This document shows, in pieces, positions 39,938 through 45,475 of a DNA stretch of 45,475 bases. This stretch comes from Damh-18 sp964570795. GTDB lineage: Bacteria; Patescibacteriota; Minisyncoccia; Phycocordibacterales; UBA918. A model generated the notes under the pieces. The model saw only the letters and a program-made list of their open reading frames with translations, searched no databases and had not been told where the DNA came from. The stretch is from assembly GCA_964570795.1 (NCBI GenBank), contig CAZMYZ010000007.1, positions 1 through 45,475 of the forward strand, written 5' to 3'. Both the position numbers and the translations under genes were made by a program. Each line of letters starts with the position of its first letter. Positions within the stretch are counted from its first letter, which is position 1.

Positions 39938-41230
39938 ATGAAAGAAATTTTTAAAAAAATCGTTGTCGCGATCCTTACCTTTGAAGCAAAGATGCTTTTG
40001 CGTCGCACCCATCCACAGATTATTGCGGTGACGGGAAGTGTGGGGAAGACTTCCATCAAGGATGTAATCTATGAAGTCTTTAAGGGAAAGATTCATGTAC
40101 GCAAAAGTGAAAAGAGTTTCAATTCTGAAATTGGCGTGCCACTCTCAGTACTCGGTCTCCCGAATGCATGGAATAATCCATTTATGTGGCTCAAGAATAT
40201 TATTGATGGTGCACTCATTGCAATACATCCCGGAGAGTATCCAAAGTTACTTATCCTCGAGATGGGTGTCGACAGACCAGGCGATATGGATAAACTCACT
40301 TCATGGATCCGCCCCGATGTTGTGGTACTTACGCGCTTGCCTGATGTACCGGTGCATGTGGAGTTTTTTGTGTCACCCGAGGCAGTTATTCAGGAAAAAA
40401 AGAAACTCGTCGATGCGCTAAAGCCGGATGGAGTGCTTGTCTTTAATCAGGATGATGAAAAGGTGGTGGAGATTGTGCAGGGCGTGTTTCAGCGCTCCAT
40501 AGGATATAGTCGCTACTCACTTTCACCATTTACTGCTTCTGGTGACCGTGTGATATATGAAAACGGTCAGGCAGTTGGTTTTGAATTTTTGCTCACTCAC
40601 TTGGATACTGCGGTACTCATGCGGGTGAACGGCTCACTTGGGGTGCAACATGCGTACAATTATGCAGCAGCTGCTGCCGTAGCATCAGTATTTAGTATTA
40701 GTGTTGAGGACGCTGCTGCTGCACTGAGTACCCATACTCCACCCCCAGGACGTATGCGTCTTATTCCGGGAATCAAGGATACGCTTATTATTGATGATAC
40801 ATACAATTCTTCACCAACCGCGAGTGAACGTTCCCTCGCAACTCTCGGTGAACTGAAAGGGGTGAAGCGTCGTATTGCGGTTTTAGGCGACATGATGGAG
40901 TTAGGGCAGTTTTCTATTAAAGAACATGAACGTATTGGACGTCTTGTACCACACAATGCACACATTCTTGTCACTATCGGTGTGCGCTCTCGTGGTTTTT
41001 CAAAGGGAGCTGTGGAAGCAGGTATGGACCCTAAAAATATTTTTGAATTTGATGATGCACTCCGTGCAGGAAAGGAATTGCAAAACTTTATCAAAGCAGG
41101 GGATGCAATTCTCGTGAAAGGCTCACAGTCTATTCGCGCTGAGCGCTTTGTGGAGGAACTCATGGCAGAGCCAGAAAAAGCAGAAGAGATGCTTGTACGG
41201 CAGGACACAATGTGGAAGAAAATTGTTTAG
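39938..41230 (+). CDS. murF: UDP-MurNAc-tripeptide--D-Ala-D-Ala ligase
   Basis: ATP-dependent Mur ligase adding D-Ala-D-Ala to UDP-MurNAc-tripeptide. The 430 residues show the P-loop TGSVGKTS (Lys37), EMGVDRPGDM, ADDTYNSSP-like IIDDTYNSSPTA, and VLGDMMELG. The MurF/DdlB N-terminal substrate domain is largely missing, so the protein begins almost at the ATPase domain. The stop codon TAG lies inside the 14-bp terminal repeat of the next element. Confidence 0.88.
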   Translation: MKEIFKKIVVAILTFEAKMLLRRTHPQIIAVTGSVGKTSIKDVIYEVFKGKIHVRKSEKSFNSEIGVPLSVLGLPNAWNNPFMWLKNIIDGALIAIHPGEYPKLLILEMGVDRPGDMDKLTSWIRPDVVVLTRLPDVPVHVEFFVSPEAVIQEKKKLVDALKPDGVLVFNQDDEKVVEIVQGVFQRSIGYSRYSLSPFTASGDRVIYENGQAVGFEFLLTHLDTAVLMRVNGSLGVQHAYNYAAAAAVASVFSISVEDAAAALSTHTPPPGRMRLIPGIKDTLIIDDTYNSSPTASERSLATLGELKGVKRRIAVLGDMMELGQFSIKEHERIGRLVPHNAHILVTIGVRSRGFSKGAVEAGMDPKNIFEFDDALRAGKELQNFIKAGDAILVKGSQSIRAERFVEELMAEPEKAEEMLVRQDTMWKKIV

Positions 41231-41544
41231 AGCCTATCCACTAACCCCATCTACTTTGTGGCCGGAACGTACAGAGCGTAGCGACAATACGTTCCGAGTC
41301 TGTCGTATTTTCTTCCCCACGGAAGAAAATACGACGAATGAGTCGTTCGAACATTCACCGTACGTTGAGTTCCTGACAGGAACTGTCCACTCATTGGGTC
41401 TTCTTGCGACAGTCTCCCAGACTGTCTCACCTTTCATTCACAAAAGTCCTCAATGAGTCTTGCGAATGTGCTTTATGCACATTCTCACGACTTATGTCCT
41501 CACTCCTCGACGCCTCGTATCTGAGGTCATTGGATAGGCTCTAA
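41227..41544. mobile_element. 318-bp hairpin-rich element with 14-bp terminal inverted repeats (MITE-like)
   Basis: Perfect ends TTAGAGCCTATCCA (41227-41240) and its complement (41531-41544). Inside are five separate perfect hairpins: 41264-41295 (8 bp), 41302-41335 (15 bp), 41368-41384 (8 bp), 41408-41426 (8 bp) and 41464-41484 (8 bp). There is no credible coding frame. A shorter relative lies at 36761-36881 and a solo end at 27183-27202. It may be a non-autonomous transposon or a structured RNA; no transposase is in the window. Confidence 0.65.
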
Positions 41545-41556
41545 TGGTCGTTTTGC

Positions 41557-41583
41557 AATTGCTGACATCGTAAGTCGGCAATT
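41557..41583. repeat. hairpin next to the 318-bp element
   Basis: AATTGCTGAC and GTCGGCAATT pair (one G-T) around a 7-nt loop, between the element and the bidirectional terminator. Confidence 0.5.
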
Positions 41584-41585
41584 CT

Positions 41586-41618
41586 AAAAATGGTTGACGT
41601 CCGACGTCGACCATTTTT
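41586..41618. terminator. bidirectional terminator
   Basis: Sixteen-bp stem AAAAATGGTTGACGTC with its complement (one G-T) between the convergent murF and CAP-protein genes. Confidence 0.8.
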
Positions 41619-42430
41619 TAATACGGTTTTTCGCCCTCTATGTTTCCGGGGGGATTGTATCTACATACCCAGAGGTCTGTTTGTGTATTGTCGTTCCCTC
41701 TGTCAAAACACGTATGCACACTGCAGCCCACCTCAGTAGTGTCAGCCCAGACTATCTGTGTGTAGTGGCCACAGTCTTCGCCGCGCCGGCACGTATTTTT
41801 GGTGTAGTTATAATAGCGAATCTCATCTGCCCACCACGTGACTGCTTCTTCAGGGGTGCTAATAAGATCGCTATTATTGCTATCTGAAATCCATTGCCAA
41901 TACAGATTTTCACCATAGGAAGTATCGGGGTCATGATAGAAGTCGCACTCGTCTTCGGTGAGTATTTCACCCCACTCTCGAGAACTTTTTGCAAGGGTAT
42001 TTGACCAGGTGAGTGGAGTGAGTTCATGCTCTTCACGTACTTCATTGTGCGCTCTAAGCATATCGAGCGCATCAAAGCCCATAGCGCGCGGCTGTGCTAC
42101 TACCGGTGCAGGTACCGCACGCGCTACCGTAGCTACGGCAGGCGGTGGTGTTGGTTTTACTGTTTTTTCGGGGGGTGCTTTGGAGATGGTTTCTATTTTT
42201 TCTTCAGTACTCGTAGCAATGTGTGCTACTTCCACTGGTGTATGTATGGGTACTGGTGGTGTAGTGTATGCCACTTTTGTTTCAGGAGTGCTTGTAGCCA
42301 CAGGAGCATACACAATAGGTTTAATAGTCATATTTTTGTGTGCAATAAGGAGTAGTGCACATACAAGTAAAAATACCGCGAGAAGTACAATTCCCGTCAA
42401 CGTCTCTACCGTGTGGCGTGAGTAGTACAT
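41618..42430 (-). CDS. membrane-anchored CAP-domain (PR-1/SCP-like) protein
   Basis: Predicted surface protein of 270 residues with an N-terminal membrane helix (about 10-31), a Pro/Thr/Val-rich stalk (about 40-115) and a CAP domain (about 118-270). The CAP tetrad is visible: His166, Glu174, Glu203 and His222 in CGHYTQIVW. The LWVCRYNPPGNI signature and four Cys near the C-terminus resemble plant PR-1 proteins more than short bacterial CAPs. Bacterial CAP roles are poorly known (adhesion, lipid binding, wall interaction). TATAAT is 9 nt before the ATG. Confidence 0.88.
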   Translation of the reverse strand: MYYSRHTVETLTGIVLLAVFLLVCALLLIAHKNMTIKPIVYAPVATSTPETKVAYTTPPVPIHTPVEVAHIATSTEEKIETISKAPPEKTVKPTPPPAVATVARAVPAPVVAQPRAMGFDALDMLRAHNEVREEHELTPLTWSNTLAKSSREWGEILTEDECDFYHDPDTSYGENLYWQWISDSNNSDLISTPEEAVTWWADEIRYYNYTKNTCRRGEDCGHYTQIVWADTTEVGCSVHTCFDRGNDNTQTDLWVCRYNPPGNIEGEKPY

Positions 42431-42478
42431 ATCGCTCTCATTATACTACGATTTGAAAAGTATGGTGGGGTATACAAA

Positions 42479-42509
42479 AATCCCCCGCGGCCGTAGGCCG
42501 CGGGGGATT
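42479..42509 (-). terminator. intrinsic terminator
   Basis: Perfect 14-bp stem AATCCCCCGCGGCC with a GTA loop, T-rich on the minus strand, ending the 42520-43083 gene. Confidence 0.85.
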
Positions 42510-42519
42510 ATGTGCAGTG

Positions 42520-43083
42520 CTACACCACGATATCTCCCACACCACTCCCCAGTACGTGATAGTCCTTCACCACCTCCCAGCGTCTATCGCCGCGCTTGAG
42601 GAGTGTGATTGTATCGAATCTGCATGTAAACGAAGGTGCATGACCATTTGAAAGTCGTTGCACTATTTCGGTGGTTTGCTCAGCGTCCTTAGGATAGGCA
42701 AGTGACGCATGGAACTTGGTATCTTCTTCGTGGGGTCTAAACTCAAGCCAAGGGAGTTCTTTTAGTTTTCCTTTGAAGTCCTCTACTGCAGTTACAATCT
42801 CCGCAGGTGCGGTTACATTCATGTATACGACGCGGTCACTAAAATGACCAAAGCCTGAGAGTGTGTACTCTACAGGGCTGTATGTGTCCACAAAACGCCC
42901 AATAAGACGCTCTATATCAAAAAGGTCGGTACTGAGTGCTTCAAAGGGGGCTTTTATCGTGAGGTGTGGGTCGATACTTGCGGTCACGGGACGGAGGTGA
43001 TAATGGTGCGCGAGAGCACGACTTAAGTCCTCGTGATACTTTCGAGCATCTCCCTTAATCATGTGTGCAATCATGTATCGCAT
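42520..43083 (-). CDS. 2H phosphoesterase (LigT / 2'-5' RNA ligase-like)
   Basis: 187 residues of the 2H superfamily, which hydrolyses cyclic phosphates or ligates 2'-5' RNA ends. Both catalytic signatures are present: H40-L-T42 (PHLTIKAPF) and H125-A-S127 (FHASLAYP). Natural substrate unknown; tRNA-fragment or nucleotide cyclic phosphates are the usual candidates. TATAGT lies 8 nt before the ATG without a ribosome site (leaderless type). Confidence 0.82.
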   Translation of the reverse strand: MRYMIAHMIKGDARKYHEDLSRALAHHYHLRPVTASIDPHLTIKAPFEALSTDLFDIERLIGRFVDTYSPVEYTLSGFGHFSDRVVYMNVTAPAEIVTAVEDFKGKLKELPWLEFRPHEEDTKFHASLAYPKDAEQTTEIVQRLSNGHAPSFTCRFDTITLLKRGDRRWEVVKDYHVLGSGVGDIVV

Positions 43084-43135
43084 AGAGTTGTACTATAGCA
43101 CTTCAGTGTAATTTTATAAAATCGTAGAACAACAT

Positions 43136-43164
43136 AAAAGACCCTCAGTATACGAGGGTCTTTT
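43136..43164 (-). terminator. intrinsic terminator
   Basis: Perfect 11-bp stem AAAAGACCCTC, 7-nt loop, ending the small gene at 43164-43445 and touching its stop codon. Confidence 0.8.
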
Positions 43165-43445
43165 CAAAGGAAGACGAAATTGACGTGATTGCGGCATGCG
43201 CGACGGACTTCCTGAACATAGCGCTTAATGAACTGTGTGTATGAGTACTCCATAAGGAGGACACTTTTTGGGCTCATGTCAGGGCGAGTATATGGCAGGT
43301 CGAGTGCAGCGGTGAATGCTTGCAAGTCGTTTTCAATCTGGTCAACAATAGAATCAATGTTACTACTGTCATTTTCCGAAAAGAACTGCGGGTATGTAAT
43401 GAGACTAACTTGAATCGTGGTGAGTACGCGCCAAAGATAACTCAT
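43164..43445 (-). CDS. hypothetical protein, 93 aa
   Basis: Not recognised. A soluble, mainly helical acidic protein with a basic C-terminal helix (YVQEVRRACRNHVNF). The open frame extends to 43598, but the ATG at 43445 has CAGGAG 7 nt upstream, and the longer version would overlap the divergent gene at 43584. It has its own terminator and uses TGA as stop. Confidence 0.6.
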   Translation of the reverse strand: MSYLWRVLTTIQVSLITYPQFFSENDSSNIDSIVDQIENDLQAFTAALDLPYTRPDMSPKSVLLMEYSYTQFIKRYVQEVRRACRNHVNFVFL

Positions 43446-43583
43446 GATTTGCTCCTGAATGGAAAAATAACTCGACTCATTTTGTACCCAAAAAAGAGGA
43501 TTGGCAATATGTAGTGTTATTTCAAAAAAAGTTGTATTATCCGAATGTGTCACTTCGACATCATAGCCAAAGAGGAGAATGAG

Positions 43584-43769
43584 ATGGTCATTGAACATCG
43601 AACAAAAGAGGACTTACTGAAGTCATTTGAAGACGCAAAAAAGGGGATCGACCCTGCTACCGTCAATAAGGTTATGAAAGGACTTGCCTTCGACGGCGAC
43701 AACGCACCGGAAATCCGTGCATTGCGTGCGGCATGGGCTCCGCACCACGCCGCAATGCACTATCAGTGA
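43584..43769 (+). CDS. hypothetical protein, 61 aa
   Basis: Not recognised. A small soluble protein (MVIEHRTKEDLLKSFEDAKK...), helical N-terminal half, no Cys. The start at 43584 is fixed by AGAGGAG 6 nt upstream, preferred over a frame starting at 43545. It is divergent from the 43164-43445 gene and ends at its own terminator (43785-43810). Confidence 0.62.
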   Translation: MVIEHRTKEDLLKSFEDAKKGIDPATVNKVMKGLAFDGDNAPEIRALRAAWAPHHAAMHYQ

Positions 43770-43784
43770 CCCCTCTAGCCCCGC

Positions 43785-43810
43785 AGCAACCCCAAAACAT
43801 CGGGGTTGTT
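43785..43810 (+). terminator. intrinsic terminator
   Basis: Nine-bp stem AGCAACCCC/GGGGTTGTT (one G-T) followed by TTCTTTT, after the 43584-43769 gene. Confidence 0.75.
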
Positions 43811-43857
43811 TTCTTTTAATAATACAAACATAGGGAAATAATAAAAATACAAAGATA

Positions 43858-43890
43858 AACCCCCTCGGCACGTGTGTGTCTGAGGGGGTT
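43858..43890 (-). terminator. intrinsic terminator
   Basis: Nine-bp stem AACCCCCTC/GAGGGGGTT with a 15-nt loop, then TTATCTTTG on the minus strand, after the Cys-rich small gene. Confidence 0.7.
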
Positions 43891-43907
43891 GGTGGTGCAG
43901 AGTACGC

Positions 43908-44075
43908 CTACTCCTTTGGCGGAATCGGCAGGTAGTGAATGAGGAAAATACGCGTACATTCGCCACCCACCTTGTGTGGGCAGGCTTTTTTGCACCAATC
44001 AAGATTGAGTGAGCAGTAGTCACTATTGCGTGGTACATGCACGGCCGTATGCGTTGGCTCTCTCGGTGTGTTCAT
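43908..44075 (-). CDS. 55-aa cysteine-rich protein, probable metal binder
   Basis: Not recognised. A short frame with four Cys in a compact block (DYCSLNLDWCKKACPHKVGGEC), spacing C-X6-C-X3-C-X7-C with a nearby His, which could hold one zinc or an Fe-S cluster. It is supported as a gene by GGAG 6 nt upstream, a promoter TTGATA-17-TATTAT (44107-44135) and a following terminator. Confidence 0.6.
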   Translation of the reverse strand: MNTPREPTHTAVHVPRNSDYCSLNLDWCKKACPHKVGGECTRIFLIHYLPIPPKE

Positions 44076-44106
44076 TTATGACTCCATTTTGTACAAATCA
44101 AACGCC

Positions 44107-44135
44107 ATAATATACCTATTGGATATAGTTATCAA
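44107..44135 (-). promoter_or_regulatory. sigma70-like promoter for the Cys-rich gene
   Basis: Minus-strand TTGATA (44130-44135), 17-nt spacer, TATTAT (44107-44112). It is divergent from the promoter at 44156-44183. Confidence 0.6.
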
Positions 44136-44155
44136 TTCTATGTACCTTCGTAGTC

Positions 44156-44183
44156 TTGACAGTTTTTGCTATCGTAGCATAAT
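44156..44183 (+). promoter_or_regulatory. sigma70-like promoter for the 44213 gene
   Basis: TTGACA (44156-44161), 16-nt spacer, CATAAT (44178-44183), the same elements as the 11978-12005 promoter. Confidence 0.6.
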
Positions 44184-44212
44184 TGTATCCAGTTCATTCT
44201 GGAGGGAAAGCC

Positions 44213-44512
44213 ATGATTCTGCATGAATATGCATGTCCGCATTGTGGCGAGCCTGCGATAGATTCGCTCGACCACTGTCATCTGTGCAAGCAGCCCTATA
44301 CGGGAACGCTTTCTAAGATTACACGGGCTTACCACGAGACGAAGTTGATGCTTACGACTCGGTGTCGCACACCAGAAGAAGTAGAGTGGTGTCATAGTCG
44401 CCTGAGGGCGGTTTTGGAAGGCCTTGCGGTTACGGAAAAAATGGGAGTTGCTCATATTGCAGATTTCCTAGTCGTCGGAGCATTCGATGGGATTCTCTAT
44501 GAACAAGTTTAA
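44213..44512 (+). CDS. hypothetical protein with N-terminal zinc ribbon, 99 aa
   Basis: Not recognised as a named family. An N-terminal zinc ribbon (ACPHCGEP...HCHLCKQP, about residues 8-28) precedes a helical C-terminal domain. The start at 44213 is fixed by GGAGGG 5 nt upstream; the longer frame at 44183 would begin inside the promoter -10. Possibly a nucleic-acid or protein-binding regulator; no direct evidence. Confidence 0.68.
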   Translation: MILHEYACPHCGEPAIDSLDHCHLCKQPYTGTLSKITRAYHETKLMLTTRCRTPEEVEWCHSRLRAVLEGLAVTEKMGVAHIADFLVVGAFDGILYEQV

Positions 44513-44518
44513 AAACAC

Positions 44519-44539
44519 GGCGCAACATTACGTTGCGCC
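44519..44539 (+). terminator. intrinsic terminator
   Basis: Eight-bp stem GGCGCAAC/GTTGCGCC followed by TTTCC, after the zinc-ribbon gene and before the convergent methyltransferase. Confidence 0.7.
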
Positions 44540-44575
44540 TTTCCTGTATGTATAAAGAAATTATTGAGAGACACA

Positions 44576-45352
44576 CTACACCGCACTCCGCCGTATGGTG
44601 TCGAGGAGGATGCCTGTAGCAACACTCACATTGAGTGATTCTGCGTTGCCAAAGCGGGGGATAGTTACTTGGTGGGTAGTATGCGCCAGGAGTTCTTCAT
44701 GCATGCCATGCGACTCACTTCCCATAAGGAGAAAGCCAGTCTGAGGGAGTTTTGCGCTGTGCATACTTTCACTATGCATCGTGGTGGCAACAACGGGAAT
44801 ATGAAGGCGTGACGCATCCCTGAGTACATCTGTGAGTGGGGAATAGTGCACCTCAATCCGTGTGAATGAGCCCATAGTCGCCGCAATCACTTTCGGATTA
44901 TAGAAATCAGTAGTAGTGGGTGAAGCGATAATGTGGTGTACTCCATACCAATCAGCAATTCTGATTATAGTACCGAGATTCCCGGGGTCGCGGATGTCAT
45001 CGAGTATGAGTACGATATTCTTTTGTGCGTCCTCTAAAGCAGTGTCGAGAGAGGATTCAGTTCTTTGCTTTGCTACTGCAATACCTGTGGTATTGGTAAC
45101 AAAGGTACCTGCACGGGCAAGGTCGTCTTCCTGTACCTCCTTAATCTCAATACGTGTATGCATACGCTCGTCATAGGCATTGATTGCATCGATGAGAGAA
45201 TCGAGAAAATGGGTCGTACCTACAATTCCTTCAATTTCAAAATCAGCATTGAGGAGTTCCTGAATATTTTTCTCACCCTCCACTATAAAAAGCCCCATTT
45301 CATTTCGGTACTTCTTTTCCGCCAATCGCTTGATATTTTTCACTGAGAGCAT
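44576..45352 (-). CDS. SpoU/TrmH-family RNA 2'-O-methyltransferase
   Basis: SPOUT-class enzyme methylating ribose 2'-OH in rRNA or tRNA. The 258 residues comprise an N-terminal substrate-binding domain (EGEKNIQELL, about 1-100) and a knotted catalytic domain. The three SpoU motifs are present: LDDIRDPGNLGTIIR, LLMGSESHGM and IPRFGNAESLNVSVATGILL. It resembles the TsnR/RlmB-like branch, but the exact target nucleotide cannot be assigned. TATACT lies 7 nt before the ATG (leaderless type, with an extended TGC before the box). Confidence 0.88.
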   Translation of the reverse strand: MLSVKNIKRLAEKKYRNEMGLFIVEGEKNIQELLNADFEIEGIVGTTHFLDSLIDAINAYDERMHTRIEIKEVQEDDLARAGTFVTNTTGIAVAKQRTESSLDTALEDAQKNIVLILDDIRDPGNLGTIIRIADWYGVHHIIASPTTTDFYNPKVIAATMGSFTRIEVHYSPLTDVLRDASRLHIPVVATTMHSESMHSAKLPQTGFLLMGSESHGMHEELLAHTTHQVTIPRFGNAESLNVSVATGILLDTIRRSAV

Positions 45353-45427
45353 GTGGGGGAGTATAGCATGGAATTTATGGAGAGTTAGTATATAAAAGTA
45401 ATTCGCTACATTGCCGTTTGCTTTTGG

Positions 45428-45475
45428 TCATGCCACTAAAAATAGCGCCCAATGGCGCTATTTTTAGTGGCATGA
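45428..45475. terminator. 22-bp perfect hairpin at the right edge
   Basis: Arms 45428-45449 and 45454-45475 are perfectly complementary with a CAAT loop and A/T-rich flanks within the arms (ACTAAAAAT). Probably a bidirectional terminator for a gene beyond the edge; the arms may extend further. Confidence 0.6.

Noticed and set aside
43446..43598. N-terminal extension of the 43164 gene to 43598
   Set aside because: The extension overlaps the divergent gene at 43584, while the internal ATG at 43445 has a strong CAGGAG site.

Overview
The window looks like a chromosomal segment of an ultra-small bacterium of the Candidate Phyla Radiation (Patescibacteria), most probably a Parcubacteria-type lineage. 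This is inference from content: reduced or degenerate versions of PriA and DNA polymerase III delta', a short prolyl-tRNA synthetase, a large TraG/VirB4-like ATPase followed by a Pro/Glu-rich protein, secreted proteins with TGDA repeats, DUF11 and peptidoglycan-binding-like domains, and a compact mre/dcw set. TGA is used as a stop (mreC and several small genes), so this is not a UGA=Gly lineage. No 16S rRNA is present, so placement is tentative.

Layout. 1-2928 (minus): an RND efflux permease, cut by the left edge, and its membrane-fusion partner. 3056-7023 (minus): small hypothetical genes around two exported cell-wall enzymes, a C39-like cysteine peptidase and an SH3-YkuD L,D-transpeptidase. 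7307-7378: tRNA-Asn. 7610-11673 (minus): three secreted proteins, two of them sharing TGDA repeats. 11674-12351: a regulatory-looking region with a 21-codon gene, a structured inverted repeat and a 25-codon membrane peptide. 12355-12965 (plus): DUF167 and a ribosome hibernation factor. 13014-16379 (minus): fmt, def and a helicase-degenerate priA. 16478-17279: two small divergent genes. 17325-18827 (minus): an XRE helix-turn-helix fused to MurA, facing a second mreB (18990-20003). 20102-30102 (plus, except 27247-27582): TraG-like ATPase, Pro/Glu-rich protein, holB-like, frr, rseP, proS, mreB. 30053-32966: mreC, an mreD-position gene and PBP2, followed by greA, lysS and a DMT permease. 36321-41230 (plus): mraZ, rsmH, an ftsL-like gene, ftsI and murF. 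41618-45352: a CAP-domain protein, a 2H phosphoesterase, four small accessory genes and a SpoU-family RNA methyltransferase.

The main theme is envelope growth: MreBCD-PBP2, the dcw fragment, MurA, MurF, an L,D-transpeptidase and secreted surface proteins. Protein-synthesis housekeeping genes (frr, proS, lysS, def/fmt, tRNA-Asn, hpf) are interspersed.

Two expression styles are visible. Many housekeeping genes have a TATAAT-like box only 6-10 nt upstream of the ATG and no Shine-Dalgarno, which predicts leaderless mRNAs. The small hypothetical genes instead carry a strong AGGAG-type ribosome site, often a -35/-10 promoter, and their own intrinsic terminator. Other notable items are a 318-bp hairpin-rich element with 14-bp terminal inverted repeats next to murF, with a shorter inverted relative between mraZ and rsmH, and the HTH-MurA fusion with a palindrome over its own promoter.
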